This document shows, in pieces, positions 15,483 through 22,783 of a DNA stretch of 64,000 bases. A model generated the notes under the pieces. It saw only the letters and a program-made list of their open reading frames with translations. It did no database searches and was not told the origin of the DNA. The DNA comes from Pelolinea sp. (GTDB lineage Bacteria; Chloroflexota; Anaerolineae; Anaerolineales; Anaerolineaceae): assembly GCA_012797975.1 (NCBI GenBank), contig JAAZOD010000020.1:1-64000 (forward strand), written 5' to 3'. The position numbers and the translations under genes are program-made. The first letter of the stretch is position 1, and each line of letters starts with the position of its first letter.

Positions 15483-16033
15483 TTGTGTTCCTGTTCCAGC
15501 CAGGCAAAGGCACGTCGCAGGTCATCTGCCACCATGCGCTGCTTGGCTTTTTCGATCAGAAAATTCTTGCCGGTCTGCAGATAGGAGGGGAAGATGCGCA
15601 TGCCCTCGAAGAAATACTCCTGATCGCGGATCTTATAGGTGGAGCCAGCCGGGATGCAGCGTTTGCCGGTACGTCGCTTGGCGATGAGGTTCATGGCGTT
15701 GATGGCCACATCGCCCATCAGCAGAATGACTTTCAGGTTCGGAAATTGGGCGATTTCTGCTTCCAGGGCGGGAACATATCGCTCGATCAGTTCACGCGGC
15801 ATGCTCATCCCCGGCCGGGGTTCCTTCACCGCCACCGTCAGGTACACACCCAGAGCGGTGATATCTTCTATGCTGCGAACGGGGAAACCGGCCTGCTGAA
15901 AAGCGCTGAGGGTGTTCAGCACATAGAGGGAGTTGAGCGAGGAATAGAAATAATCCTCCGCCCGTTCGGGCATAGCTTCGGCGATCAGCAGAATGGAGAT
16001 TTTTCTTGGATCAGAATTTTTAGGTTCAACCAT
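15479..16033 (-). CDS. uracil-DNA glycosylase superfamily-like protein
   Basis: A 184-residue protein with a weak but recognisable UDG-superfamily pattern: LLIAEAMPERAEDYFYS in place of the usual GEAPG motif, a central KVILLMGDVAINAMNLIAKRR with the GD(V)A block, and IFPSYLQTGKNF near the end in place of the classic HPSP motif. The catalytic loops are divergent, so the substrate may not be uracil. The start at 16033 is fixed by AAAGGAG six bases upstream; the ORF to 16057 is less likely. It overlaps alkD downstream and lies 20 bases after the BtrH-like gene, giving a three-gene unit. Confidence 0.7.
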   Translation of the reverse strand: MVEPKNSDPRKISILLIAEAMPERAEDYFYSSLNSLYVLNTLSAFQQAGFPVRSIEDITALGVYLTVAVKEPRPGMSMPRELIERYVPALEAEIAQFPNLKVILLMGDVAINAMNLIAKRRTGKRCIPAGSTYKIRDQEYFFEGMRIFPSYLQTGKNFLIEKAKQRMVADDLRRAFAWLEQEHK

Positions 16034-16053
16034 CAGATCTCCTTTTTTTAGTT

Positions 16054-17037
16054 TCAAGCGAGTGGGTTGTAGGCGGTTTCTTCAATATCGGCCACTTTTA
16101 AGATATTTTCGGCAATGCTCTGGCGATCTTGCCGCAGAGCAGCTTTGCAAATTTCGCGGATCAATTCACCCGATTCATGGAACAGTGCGGCTGCCTTTGT
16201 CCAATTTTCATTTTCATATTTTTCACCCAACTGCTGCAGCACCTGGGCTTTCCATGAGCGCATACCGTCACTTTTCTCAAAGGTGGTGGGCAGTTCCGGG
16301 GGAGTGGTGGCGTAAATGACCAGGTGTTCGAACGAGGCCTGATCTTGCCATGTGGAAATCTCCTTTGCCAGTTTGCGCATGGCGGGAATGCCGAACATCC
16401 GCACGGGTGGATGGAGCATCTTGTTCGCACGGGATTGAAGACCTTTTTGTGCGATCTCCAGTTCCGAAGGCAGGGGATGGGGCAGAATAAAGGCGCGTAC
16501 GGTGTTCTTTTTGCTCATGCCTGGCACATTCACGTTTAATGCCTTTTCGAACTCCGCGTACGAAACTGTTTGTATTTCCCGGCAGCCGCAATCCTGTATG
16601 AAAACCTGACGGGTCTCGTCGTCGTATCCCACCACCAGAATGTAATGGATGGGGATGTGACGGAGGTGGTAGATCCCGGAATAATAGGGGAGATAATACA
16701 TATCCAGGGCGCCCACTACCACCGGCTGATCATTCTCGATCCATCCCCTGATCTTTGAAAAGGTGAATGGGAAAGCCCTGTTTTCAAGGATAATCTGTTC
16801 AAAGCCGATGATCTGCTGAAGGTCTTTCATTAAGTACTTGGTGTTCGCTCCCCAGTACACCATGTGAGGTGGGGTGGCATTTTTGAACTGCAGGTAGGAA
16901 AATTCTCCCATTCCCCCCAGCACAGGGATGAGGTAATCCATATATCTTTCGCCCTGCCACTCTAGAATATCCTCCAGTCCATTGCTGAAACAGGTGGATT
17001 TGCATACCCGATGCGGAAGGGCTAATATTTTTCTCAT
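16054..17037 (-). CDS. BtrH N-terminal-domain (C39-like) protein
   Basis: Papain-like fold protein of the BtrH_N/DUF4872 type, 327 residues. The N-terminal region shows HRVCKSTCFSNGLEDILEWQGE, with a Cys where C39-type enzymes have the nucleophile, and HYILVVGYDDETRQVFIQDCG, which matches the His/Asp part of the fold. BtrH itself transfers an acyl chain in butirosin synthesis, so an acyltransferase or amidase role is possible. The C-terminal third is helical. The reading frame continues upstream through tRNA-Ser, so the start is placed at 17037, outside the tRNA. It is the first gene of a unit with the two repair-type genes. Confidence 0.8.
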   Translation of the reverse strand: MRKILALPHRVCKSTCFSNGLEDILEWQGERYMDYLIPVLGGMGEFSYLQFKNATPPHMVYWGANTKYLMKDLQQIIGFEQIILENRAFPFTFSKIRGWIENDQPVVVGALDMYYLPYYSGIYHLRHIPIHYILVVGYDDETRQVFIQDCGCREIQTVSYAEFEKALNVNVPGMSKKNTVRAFILPHPLPSELEIAQKGLQSRANKMLHPPVRMFGIPAMRKLAKEISTWQDQASFEHLVIYATTPPELPTTFEKSDGMRSWKAQVLQQLGEKYENENWTKAAALFHESGELIREICKAALRQDRQSIAENILKVADIEETAYNPLA

Positions 17038-17096
17038 GACTTCATTATCGAATAGGAAGGAGAAAGAATCAATACTATCCTTGCAGGAATAAAAGG

Positions 17097-17185
17097 CGGA
17101 GAGGGAGGGATTCGAACCCTCGGTGACCAAAAATGGCCACAGCGGTTTTCGAGACCGTCCCGATCAACCACTCCGGCACCTCTCC
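17097..17185 (-). tRNA. tRNA-Ser (anticodon CGA)
   Basis: Reverse-strand cloverleaf with acceptor stem GGAGAGG/CCTCTCC, discriminator G, a long serine-type variable arm and T-loop GGTTCGAATCC. The anticodon loop CTCGAAA gives CGA, reading UCG. The CCA end is not encoded. The outermost anticodon-stem pair appears to be A-C. Length 89. Confidence 0.93.
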
Positions 17186-17215
17186 GTGCGTGCTGCAAAT
17201 TATAGCATGGGTATC

Positions 17216-18610
17216 CTAAATTGCCACGCTCTCGCCCAGACGCGGATAAAGCACCTGCTCGAAGTGATTATCTGCCAGCACCTGTTGAAAAACGCCGGCA
17301 GCATCCGGATCGCCGTGCACCAGATACAACCCCTTCAGACTGGATTGGGTGGCTTGCGCATATTGCAGCAAGAAATTCTGCCCGGCATGCGAAGAGAATC
17401 CGCCGATGGTGGCCACTTCCGCCAGCAGACGGTATTCTTCGCCAAAGATGCGCACCACCGGCTCACGATCTGCAATACGCCGGCCGAGCGTGTTGGGAGC
17501 CTGCCAGGAGACGATCACAATGGTGTTGCGCTCATCCTCAATATTGTTTTTTAGGTGATGGAGAATACGCCCGGCTTCTGCCATGCCGGATGCAGCAATG
17601 ATGACCAAAGGACCAGATTTTTCATTGATGGCTTTGGATTCTTCCACGCTGCGGGTGTATTCCAGCCCGTCAAAGGTCAACGCCGGATGCCGTCCGGTTT
17701 CCATAAATGTGTGCGTTTCATCATCAAGATAATCGGGATATTTGCGGAAAATTTCGGTGGCATTGGTGGCCAATGGGCTATCGACGTATACCGGAATGCG
17801 CGGCAGGTCGCCGGCGCTGATCATGCGGTTCAGGTTGTAAACGATCTCCTGTGTGCGCCCGACGGAAAATGCAGGGATGATGATCTTGCCCCTTCGATCG
17901 ACCGTGCGCCGGATCACATCCCGCAGTTCCACAAAAGCTTCTTCCGGGTCACTGTGCGGTTTGTCGCCATAGGTACATTCCATGATCAGATGATCCACCT
18001 TTTCGGGTAGTTGTGGATCGCGGATAAGGGAAAGACCTGGCCGGCCGATATCGCCGGAGAACCATAATCTGCTCTTCTTTCCATGTTCTTCAATATCCAG
18101 GCAGACCCCGGCAGAGCCCAGGATGTGCCCCGCATCCAGCAAGCGAACCTGGACCCCGGGGATGGGTTCAAAGGGTTGGTCATAGCCTACTTCTTGAAAA
18201 AGCGGTTTCACCAGCATGGCATCTTCTTTGGTATACAGCGCTTCCACTGGAGGAAGCCCGCGGCGGTTCTTTTTCTGATTCAAATACTGTGCATCTTCCT
18301 CATAGATATGTCCCGAGTCCTGCAGCATGATATCCGCCAGGTCAGCGGTGGGAGGGGTAACGAAGATAGGTCCAGAGTAACCCTGTTTTACCAGGTTGGG
18401 CAAATTTCCGCTGTGGTCGATATGAGCGTGCGAGAGGATGACCGCGTCCAACCCAGTGGGTTCAAAAGGAAAGCAACAGTTGCGGCTGTAGAATTCAGAA
18501 CGCTTGCCCTGATAAATACCGCATTCTAGGAGAACTTTTTTCCCGTTGATCTCCAACAGATGCTGCGAGCCGGTGACGGTTTGGGCAGCTCCATCAAAAT
18601 GAATTCTCAT
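17216..18610 (-). CDS. MBL-fold beta-CASP ribonuclease-like protein
   Basis: Metallo-beta-lactamase exonuclease/endonuclease of the RNA-processing (beta-CASP plus RMMBL) type, 464 residues. The zinc motif is SHAHIDHSGN near residue 60; later motifs include DAGHILGSAGV, ECTYGDKPH, the beta-CASP block GKIIIPAFSVGRTQEI, ASGMAEAGRILHHL, and the C-terminal GGFSSHAGQN with VHGDPDAA. Such proteins resemble archaeal CPSF-like nucleases and bacterial YsgA/TTHA0252-type RNases. It overlaps the RNase D gene by 4 bases (ATGA), so two RNA-degrading enzymes are coupled. Confidence 0.95.
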   Translation of the reverse strand: MRIHFDGAAQTVTGSQHLLEINGKKVLLECGIYQGKRSEFYSRNCCFPFEPTGLDAVILSHAHIDHSGNLPNLVKQGYSGPIFVTPPTADLADIMLQDSGHIYEEDAQYLNQKKNRRGLPPVEALYTKEDAMLVKPLFQEVGYDQPFEPIPGVQVRLLDAGHILGSAGVCLDIEEHGKKSRLWFSGDIGRPGLSLIRDPQLPEKVDHLIMECTYGDKPHSDPEEAFVELRDVIRRTVDRRGKIIIPAFSVGRTQEIVYNLNRMISAGDLPRIPVYVDSPLATNATEIFRKYPDYLDDETHTFMETGRHPALTFDGLEYTRSVEESKAINEKSGPLVIIAASGMAEAGRILHHLKNNIEDERNTIVIVSWQAPNTLGRRIADREPVVRIFGEEYRLLAEVATIGGFSSHAGQNFLLQYAQATQSSLKGLYLVHGDPDAAGVFQQVLADNHFEQVLYPRLGESVAI

Positions 18611-19740
18611 GACTGCTCCTTTAAGATCTGCATGATCGGTTGATGATATTGCTGAAAACGTTCGGGCACATCCTGCATTAAGCTCTGAAGTTCCTGTGGG
18701 GTGGTTGGATTTTTCTTGGCGATCTCTTCCAAGATTTCCCGTGGAAGGATCACATCGGATTCTACTGCTTTTTCACGCGCAAGTTGTAATCGCCATTTCT
18801 TGAGGCGTTCCAGTCGGGCAAGGTAGCTTTCGGACGGTTTTGTACGGCGATCGAGGTAAATGGGAGGATCGCACTTCCCTTGATTCACTGCTTCCATCAA
18901 TCCTCTGGCATGTCGGTGAAATAATTTATCCGACAAGCCGGGAATGGCTTTGAGGTCATCTATGCCGGAAATTTCCTTTTTGGCGATCTCCAATAAAATA
19001 GAGCTATTTAATACTTTAAAGGGAGGAAGGTCGGCCTGCATGGCAACATGCTCGCGATATTTGCATAATGCAGAGAGAACGGCGAGCTGCTGAGGTGCCA
19101 GGGTATGGTAGCCGTGCACTGCCGAATAGGATGGCTTTCCGTTCGGCGTACAGCAGGAGGTAGCAATCCGTACAAAATCTTCGCGGGCAACCTGCATGTG
19201 ATCGGTTTCTATCAAGGATTTTAAGAGAATTTCGCGCAACGGCAGCAAATAATGCGTATCCAGACGGGCATAATCAGCCATGGCAGAGGGCAAAGGGCGC
19301 TTCCCCCAATTTGCTTTTTGGAACCGTTTATCCACACTCACCGAAAAATACTCTTCCAGCAGTGAGGATAGACCCAATTTGGGAAACCCCAGGATGCGGG
19401 CTGCCTGCATGGTATCAAAGAGATTATGGAAAGTAAAACCATAGTCGCGCCGCAGACAGATGACATCATATTCCGCAGCGTGGAATACTTTTTCGATTTG
19501 TGGATCTGCAAAGAGCACACTCAGACTTGAAATATCAATTCCGCTGAGAGGGTCCACCAGATAATCGGCTGTACGGGTGGAAAACTGGATCAAACAGACT
19601 TTTTCATGATAGACATATAAACTGTTTGATTCGGTATCCACCGCGATACATTTTTCAGCTTGAAGCGTTTTTAACAAAGAACGTAAAGCATCTGCAGTGT
19701 CAATGTGGATGGGTTTTGGTAGAGGAACGTTGCTCATCAT
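18607..19740 (-). CDS. rnd: ribonuclease D
   Basis: 3'-to-5' exoribonuclease that trims tRNA precursors, 377 residues. The DEDDy nuclease motifs are visible: Exo I CIAVDTESNS, Exo II in VFHAAEYDVICLRRDYG, and Exo III MADYARLDTHYLLPL. A typical HRDC domain (APQQLAVLSALCKYRE) follows in the second half. The ATG at 19740 (or 19737) is only 6 bases after a TATAAT, so the mRNA may be leaderless; the ORF to 19758 would cross the promoter. It is cotranscribed with the beta-CASP gene. Confidence 0.95.
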   Translation of the reverse strand: MMSNVPLPKPIHIDTADALRSLLKTLQAEKCIAVDTESNSLYVYHEKVCLIQFSTRTADYLVDPLSGIDISSLSVLFADPQIEKVFHAAEYDVICLRRDYGFTFHNLFDTMQAARILGFPKLGLSSLLEEYFSVSVDKRFQKANWGKRPLPSAMADYARLDTHYLLPLREILLKSLIETDHMQVAREDFVRIATSCCTPNGKPSYSAVHGYHTLAPQQLAVLSALCKYREHVAMQADLPPFKVLNSSILLEIAKKEISGIDDLKAIPGLSDKLFHRHARGLMEAVNQGKCDPPIYLDRRTKPSESYLARLERLKKWRLQLAREKAVESDVILPREILEEIAKKNPTTPQELQSLMQDVPERFQQYHQPIMQILKEQS

Positions 19741-19746
19741 ACCAGG

Positions 19747-19752
19747 ATTATA
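19747..19752 (-). promoter_or_regulatory. -10 box six bases before the rnd start codon
   Basis: A perfect reverse-strand TATAAT at 19752-19747 is followed by six bases and then ATGATG. The expected RNA start coincides with the start codon; there is no Shine-Dalgarno. The -35 match (TTTCAG, 18-base spacer) is weak. Confidence 0.5.
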
Positions 19753-19811
19753 AGCCAAGCTCTTCTACAACTGAAATGGAAAAAATCTTCGTAAAAGAGG
19801 AAATTGCTGTC

Positions 19812-19851
19812 TGTAAAAAGATCAGCAGCATGGAATTTCCATGCTGCTGAT
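19812..19851 (-). terminator. terminator of the membrane protein gene
   Basis: A near-perfect 15-bp stem (ATCAGCAGCATGGAA and complement around a single central base, 19821-19851). On the reverse strand it is followed by CTTTTTACAG, 28 bases after the gene's stop. Confidence 0.7.
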
Positions 19852-19878
19852 GAAAAAAGGAGAGATGCGAGGAGATCT

Positions 19879-20535
19879 CTATTTATTCATTTTTGAAGTA
19901 GGAGAGAAGACATGAGTGCCCTGTGGCGCGATGGTGCGGCGCAATGTGCCGGCGCTGGTTTGAACGCCCTGCGGGCGGACGCCAAATGGCTGGTTGTTCG
20001 TATGCTGTGCGTGAGAAGGTTCAGCAATGGCTTTTCGGATGGTGCCTGCCAGGTTGCCGATGATCAAGACCCGGATGAGCATGACCATGATGGCAACGAA
20101 AATCGGAATGACTGTCACGATGGTCATCGGGTCAACGACCAAAACACTGTTGACGGGATGATTGTAAATGGCAAGGGAAACCCCCCACCAGTTGAGGCCG
20201 GTATTCGTGACCGCTGCCAGCACCCAGGCACCCAGCAAGAACCAGTTTTCTGCGCCCTGATTCTGGTGATCATTTGTGGAAAACAAACGGACGATACCGA
20301 TCAGATTCATGCCGCAAAAAGCACTGGACAGAATGGTCGCCCACGTGGTGGGACCGACCCCTATCTCACCCAACAGGTCCTGTAATGCAAATTTTGTGGT
20401 GCTGAAGTTGAAGATTTCCAGGGAGAGCAAGACAAAGGTGATAAAGAAAAAGTACATTCCCCCCGAGCGTTCATAGACCTTTTTCACCATTTGAGAGGGA
20501 TTCTGAAACAAGGTTTGTGTCTGGCTTTTATTCAT
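19879..20535 (-). CDS. hypothetical four-segment membrane protein
   Basis: Unrecognised protein of 218 residues. Hydrophobic segments lie near residues 25-45, 58-80, 95-115 and 130-160, followed by a polar tail rich in Gln, Thr and His after about residue 170. GGAGG seven bases before the ATG at 20535 fixes the start. It has its own promoter with an operator-like palindrome and its own terminator, so it is a tightly regulated single gene. The operator resembles a Gram-positive-type LexA box, which hints at stress induction; this is inferred only. The short tail repeats (FGVRPQGV, RRTIAPQGT) do not match a known domain. Confidence 0.78.
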   Translation of the reverse strand: MNKSQTQTLFQNPSQMVKKVYERSGGMYFFFITFVLLSLEIFNFSTTKFALQDLLGEIGVGPTTWATILSSAFCGMNLIGIVRLFSTNDHQNQGAENWFLLGAWVLAAVTNTGLNWWGVSLAIYNHPVNSVLVVDPMTIVTVIPIFVAIMVMLIRVLIIGNLAGTIRKAIAEPSHAQHTNNQPFGVRPQGVQTSAGTLRRTIAPQGTHVFSPTSKMNK

Positions 20536-20565
20536 GGTTTCCTCCATCATTTTTACAACTCTATT

Positions 20566-20589
20566 AGAATACATGTTCTATTATAGAAC
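20566..20589. promoter_or_regulatory. overlapping palindromic operator sites
   Basis: AGAATACATGTTCT (20566-20579) and GTTCTATTATAGAAC (20575-20589) overlap each other. They cover the predicted RNA start and the -10 box of the reverse-strand gene, as expected for a repressor operator. The first resembles the GAAC-N4-GTTC pattern bound by DinR/LexA-type repressors. Confidence 0.45.
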
Positions 20590-20609
20590 AAGATTTCTAT
20601 CTAAGTCAA
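20580..20609 (-). promoter_or_regulatory. promoter of the 19879-20535 membrane gene
   Basis: Reverse-strand TTGACT (20609-20604), an 18-base spacer and TATAAT (20585-20580). The predicted RNA start is near 20573, within the first palindrome. Confidence 0.7.
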
Positions 20610-20761
20610 GGGGTAAGGGTGGTGAATAATTTTAGATACCCCCCAGATGTGGGAAACCATTAGGGAAAAATTCATCAAATTTTCATCAATGCTTCAAAGG
20701 AACATCATCTTTGCCTTGTATGCTTACCTCTGAAGATCAAAACATCATAAAGGAGTGTCAA

Positions 20762-21190
20762 ATGTCCAAACGTTTTATTGTCGGATCCGCTATTGTCGCA
20801 TTCGCAGTTGTGTTTTTCAATACTCACACGGTTTATGCCGCCAGCGAGAGTTCCTACCGTGGACCTAATGGCGGTTCGCCCATCACCCAACCGGTGACAA
20901 CCCCCGCTTTGGGATTGAAGGATGCTTATCTGGTTGCCTATGTCAGCGAACAGTTGAACGTTTCACCGGAGGAAATTTCAACGAAGCTTGAAAGTGGGCT
21001 TACCTTATCCCAGATCTTGATCGAATATGAGGTGACCGATTATCCTGCGCTGATCGCGGATGCACAGGCCTATGCGATCCAGCAGCTTGCAGAGGATGGG
21101 ATCACCATGCCGGGCTGGCAGAATGTGAACCGTTCCATGGGAATGGGTGGGGGCAGTATGATGAACCGATACGGATTTTCCTCACGCTGA
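20762..21190 (+). CDS. small secreted hypothetical protein
   Basis: A 142-residue exported protein with no recognised family. Residues 1-26 form a signal peptide ending in VYAAS, with cleavage likely after VYA. The mature part contains GLKDAYLVAYVSEQLNVSPEEISTKLESG, a helical pattern like a small helix-turn-helix or DUF-type repeat, and a Met/Gly-rich C-terminus (SMGMGGGSMMNRYG). AAAGGAG ten bases before the ATG supports the start at 20762; the upstream ATG at 20711 would ruin the signal peptide. The Met-rich tail could bind metal or be a flexible anchor; this is speculative. Confidence 0.82.
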   Translation: MSKRFIVGSAIVAFAVVFFNTHTVYAASESSYRGPNGGSPITQPVTTPALGLKDAYLVAYVSEQLNVSPEEISTKLESGLTLSQILIEYEVTDYPALIADAQAYAIQQLAEDGITMPGWQNVNRSMGMGGGSMMNRYGFSSR

Positions 21191-21194
21191 ATGA

Positions 21195-21229
21195 ATAAAA
21201 CAAAAGCCAGGGAGCTCTCACTCCCTGGC
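21195..21229 (-). terminator. reverse-strand terminator
   Basis: A 9-bp perfect stem GCCAGGGAG/CTCCCTGGC (21206-21229) followed on the reverse strand by TTTTGTTTTAT. It faces transcripts coming from the microprotein region at 21437 and the radical SAM gene. Confidence 0.65.
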
Positions 21230-21347
21230 GTGGTCAGTTGGGATGCCGCAAGCCAGACGGCCGCAAGCGATCCTTCGTTCCTATGAGTTAATGATAAACT
21301 GCCGCGCGTGTTTTGTCACTTCTCAAAAGGATGATCGAATGAATCTA

Positions 21348-21437
21348 TCATTTCTTCAATGACTGCAGACCCGACAAGCTCATGGCCAGGAACATGATAC
21401 TGACCAATCCGACAACAAAAATAATGCAGATAGCCAT
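21348..21437 (-). CDS. 29-residue single-pass membrane microprotein
   Basis: The frame encodes MAICIIFVVGLVSIMFLAMS followed by nine more residues ending in LKK: one membrane helix with a short basic tail. An AGAGGTG ribosome site lies four bases before the ATG. A longer overlapping frame (21316-21669) encodes an unconvincing mixed sequence that runs into the radical SAM gene, so this frame is preferred. It resembles KdpF- or CydX-type helper peptides in size, but no partner gene is adjacent. Its function is unknown. Confidence 0.5.
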   Translation of the reverse strand: MAICIIFVVGLVSIMFLAMSLSGLQSLKK

Positions 21438-21626
21438 GATGCACCTCTTCTTCTCCCAGGCAAGTCCTCTCCCATCCGGGAAGGGGCGCGGCGACTTCGT
21501 TGGGTCTTTTGGTTAATAACCCTGCCCACGCCAAAAAGCTACGCGCAAGAAAGGTCATAACCTGATTGTGTTGTACTCTATTAACGTAAAGAATTGGTGA
21601 AAGTTCCTTGTACAACTGTACAATTC

Positions 21627-22694
21627 TTACCCCCAAATACCTGCAATCTTCGTGCCACAATGCGGGCAATATCCCTCAGCGGTAATGACATTCCTATAAA
21701 CCATATATCCATGGCGCTCTATCAGCAAAGTGCTGCACTGCGGACAGTGGGTGTTTTCCAGCGAACCTACCCGGCCGGGAAGGTTCCCGGCGTACACATA
21801 ATGCAGCCCTGCTTCTTGGCCGATATCGGCAGCGCGCTGCAAGATCTCGGCAGAGGTGGGAGGGCTTTGCAGGTGTTTATAGGTGGGATAAAACGCGGTC
21901 ACGTGCCACGGGATATCGGCGGATATACAGGCAATGGCTTTCGCAGCATCCCATAATTCCTCGTTGCTGTCATTGAAATCGGGAATGACCAGTGTTACTA
22001 CCTCCACCCACATGCCCAAGGAGTGCGCCAGGGCAATGCTGTCCAGAACCACCTGCAGGCTGCCGCCTAATTCCCGGTAGTGTGCATCCGACATACATTT
22101 CAGGTCGATCTTGAACCCCTGCAAATAGGGTTGCAGCGCATGCAAGATCTCGGGGGTGGCAAACCCGTTGGATACATATACGCAGTACAATTCCGCCTGC
22201 TTGGCAAGTTTAAAAATATCCACCGCCCACTCACTGGTAATGAGCGGTTCGTTGTATGAACTGGCAATGATGCGAGCACCAGAACGCTGTGCGTAGCTAA
22301 CCAGTTCTTCAGGAGATATCTCTGCCACGTAATTCCCCGCGCCGTTGGATGCAGGATCACGCAGTGCCTGAGAGCTGATCCAGTTCTGGCAAAAATCACA
22401 GTGGAAATTGCAGCCCAGCATGCCAAAGGTCATGGCGCTGGCACCCGGCAAAAAGTGCATGAAAGGTTTCTTTTCAATGGGGTCGATATTGGCTGCAGCT
22501 ACATACCCCCAGGGAACGCGCAGTTCTCCCTTTTCGTTGAAACGTATTTGGCAGATTCCGCGCTGGCCGGGTTTGAGGGTGCAGCGGTGGGCGCAGGCAA
22601 AACAGCGAACTTTTTCTTCTTCCAGTGTCTCTGTGAATTGTGCAGGCCTGGTCAACGCGTCAAGTTTTTGCGACAGGGTTTTTGAATTCATCAT
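21627..22694 (-). CDS. AmmeMemoRadiSam system radical SAM enzyme
   Basis: Radical SAM protein of the PflA-like AmmeMemoRadiSam family, 355 residues. The iron-sulfur motif is CNFHCDFC in GMLGCNFHCDFCQNW. An N-terminal cysteine cluster (RCFACAHRCTLKPGQRGIC) and a C-terminal zinc-ribbon pattern (CPQC...CPHCG) complete the family layout. In other genomes it is linked to MEMO and AMMECR1 domain proteins; neither is adjacent here. The ATG at 22694 is 7 bases after a TATAAT, suggesting a leaderless mRNA. The modification it catalyses is unknown for the family. Confidence 0.93.
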   Translation of the reverse strand: MMNSKTLSQKLDALTRPAQFTETLEEEKVRCFACAHRCTLKPGQRGICQIRFNEKGELRVPWGYVAAANIDPIEKKPFMHFLPGASAMTFGMLGCNFHCDFCQNWISSQALRDPASNGAGNYVAEISPEELVSYAQRSGARIIASSYNEPLITSEWAVDIFKLAKQAELYCVYVSNGFATPEILHALQPYLQGFKIDLKCMSDAHYRELGGSLQVVLDSIALAHSLGMWVEVVTLVIPDFNDSNEELWDAAKAIACISADIPWHVTAFYPTYKHLQSPPTSAEILQRAADIGQEAGLHYVYAGNLPGRVGSLENTHCPQCSTLLIERHGYMVYRNVITAEGYCPHCGTKIAGIWG

Positions 22695-22701
22695 TATCCG
22701 T

Positions 22702-22707
22702 ATTATA
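22702..22707 (-). promoter_or_regulatory. -10 box before the radical SAM gene
   Basis: Reverse-strand TATAAT at 22707-22702 with seven bases to the ATG at 22694; no ribosome binding site lies between. It is back to back with the mutS2 promoter in an 89-base intergenic region. Confidence 0.5.
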
Positions 22708-22767
22708 GCAATCTGCTTCTTGATTTGTGATTTTCAAAATGCGAGGAATGAAACACACGCTCCCCAT

Positions 22768-22773
22768 TATAAT
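22768..22773 (+). promoter_or_regulatory. -10 box before mutS2
   Basis: TATAAT ten bases before the ATG at 22784. The 5' leader would be only about 3-4 bases, so initiation is practically leaderless although AGGA is present. Confidence 0.45.
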
Positions 22774-22783
22774 AAGTAGGAAA

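Noticed and set aside
17038-17130. An N-terminal extension of the BtrH-like protein up to 17130
   Set aside because: The extension reads into the tRNA-Ser gene; the ATG at 17037 fits the conserved N-terminus.
21316-21669. A 117-codon reverse ORF overlapping the radical SAM gene end
   Set aside because: Mixed composition without a domain, and it overlaps a real gene. A 29-codon frame inside it has a better ribosome site and a clean membrane helix.
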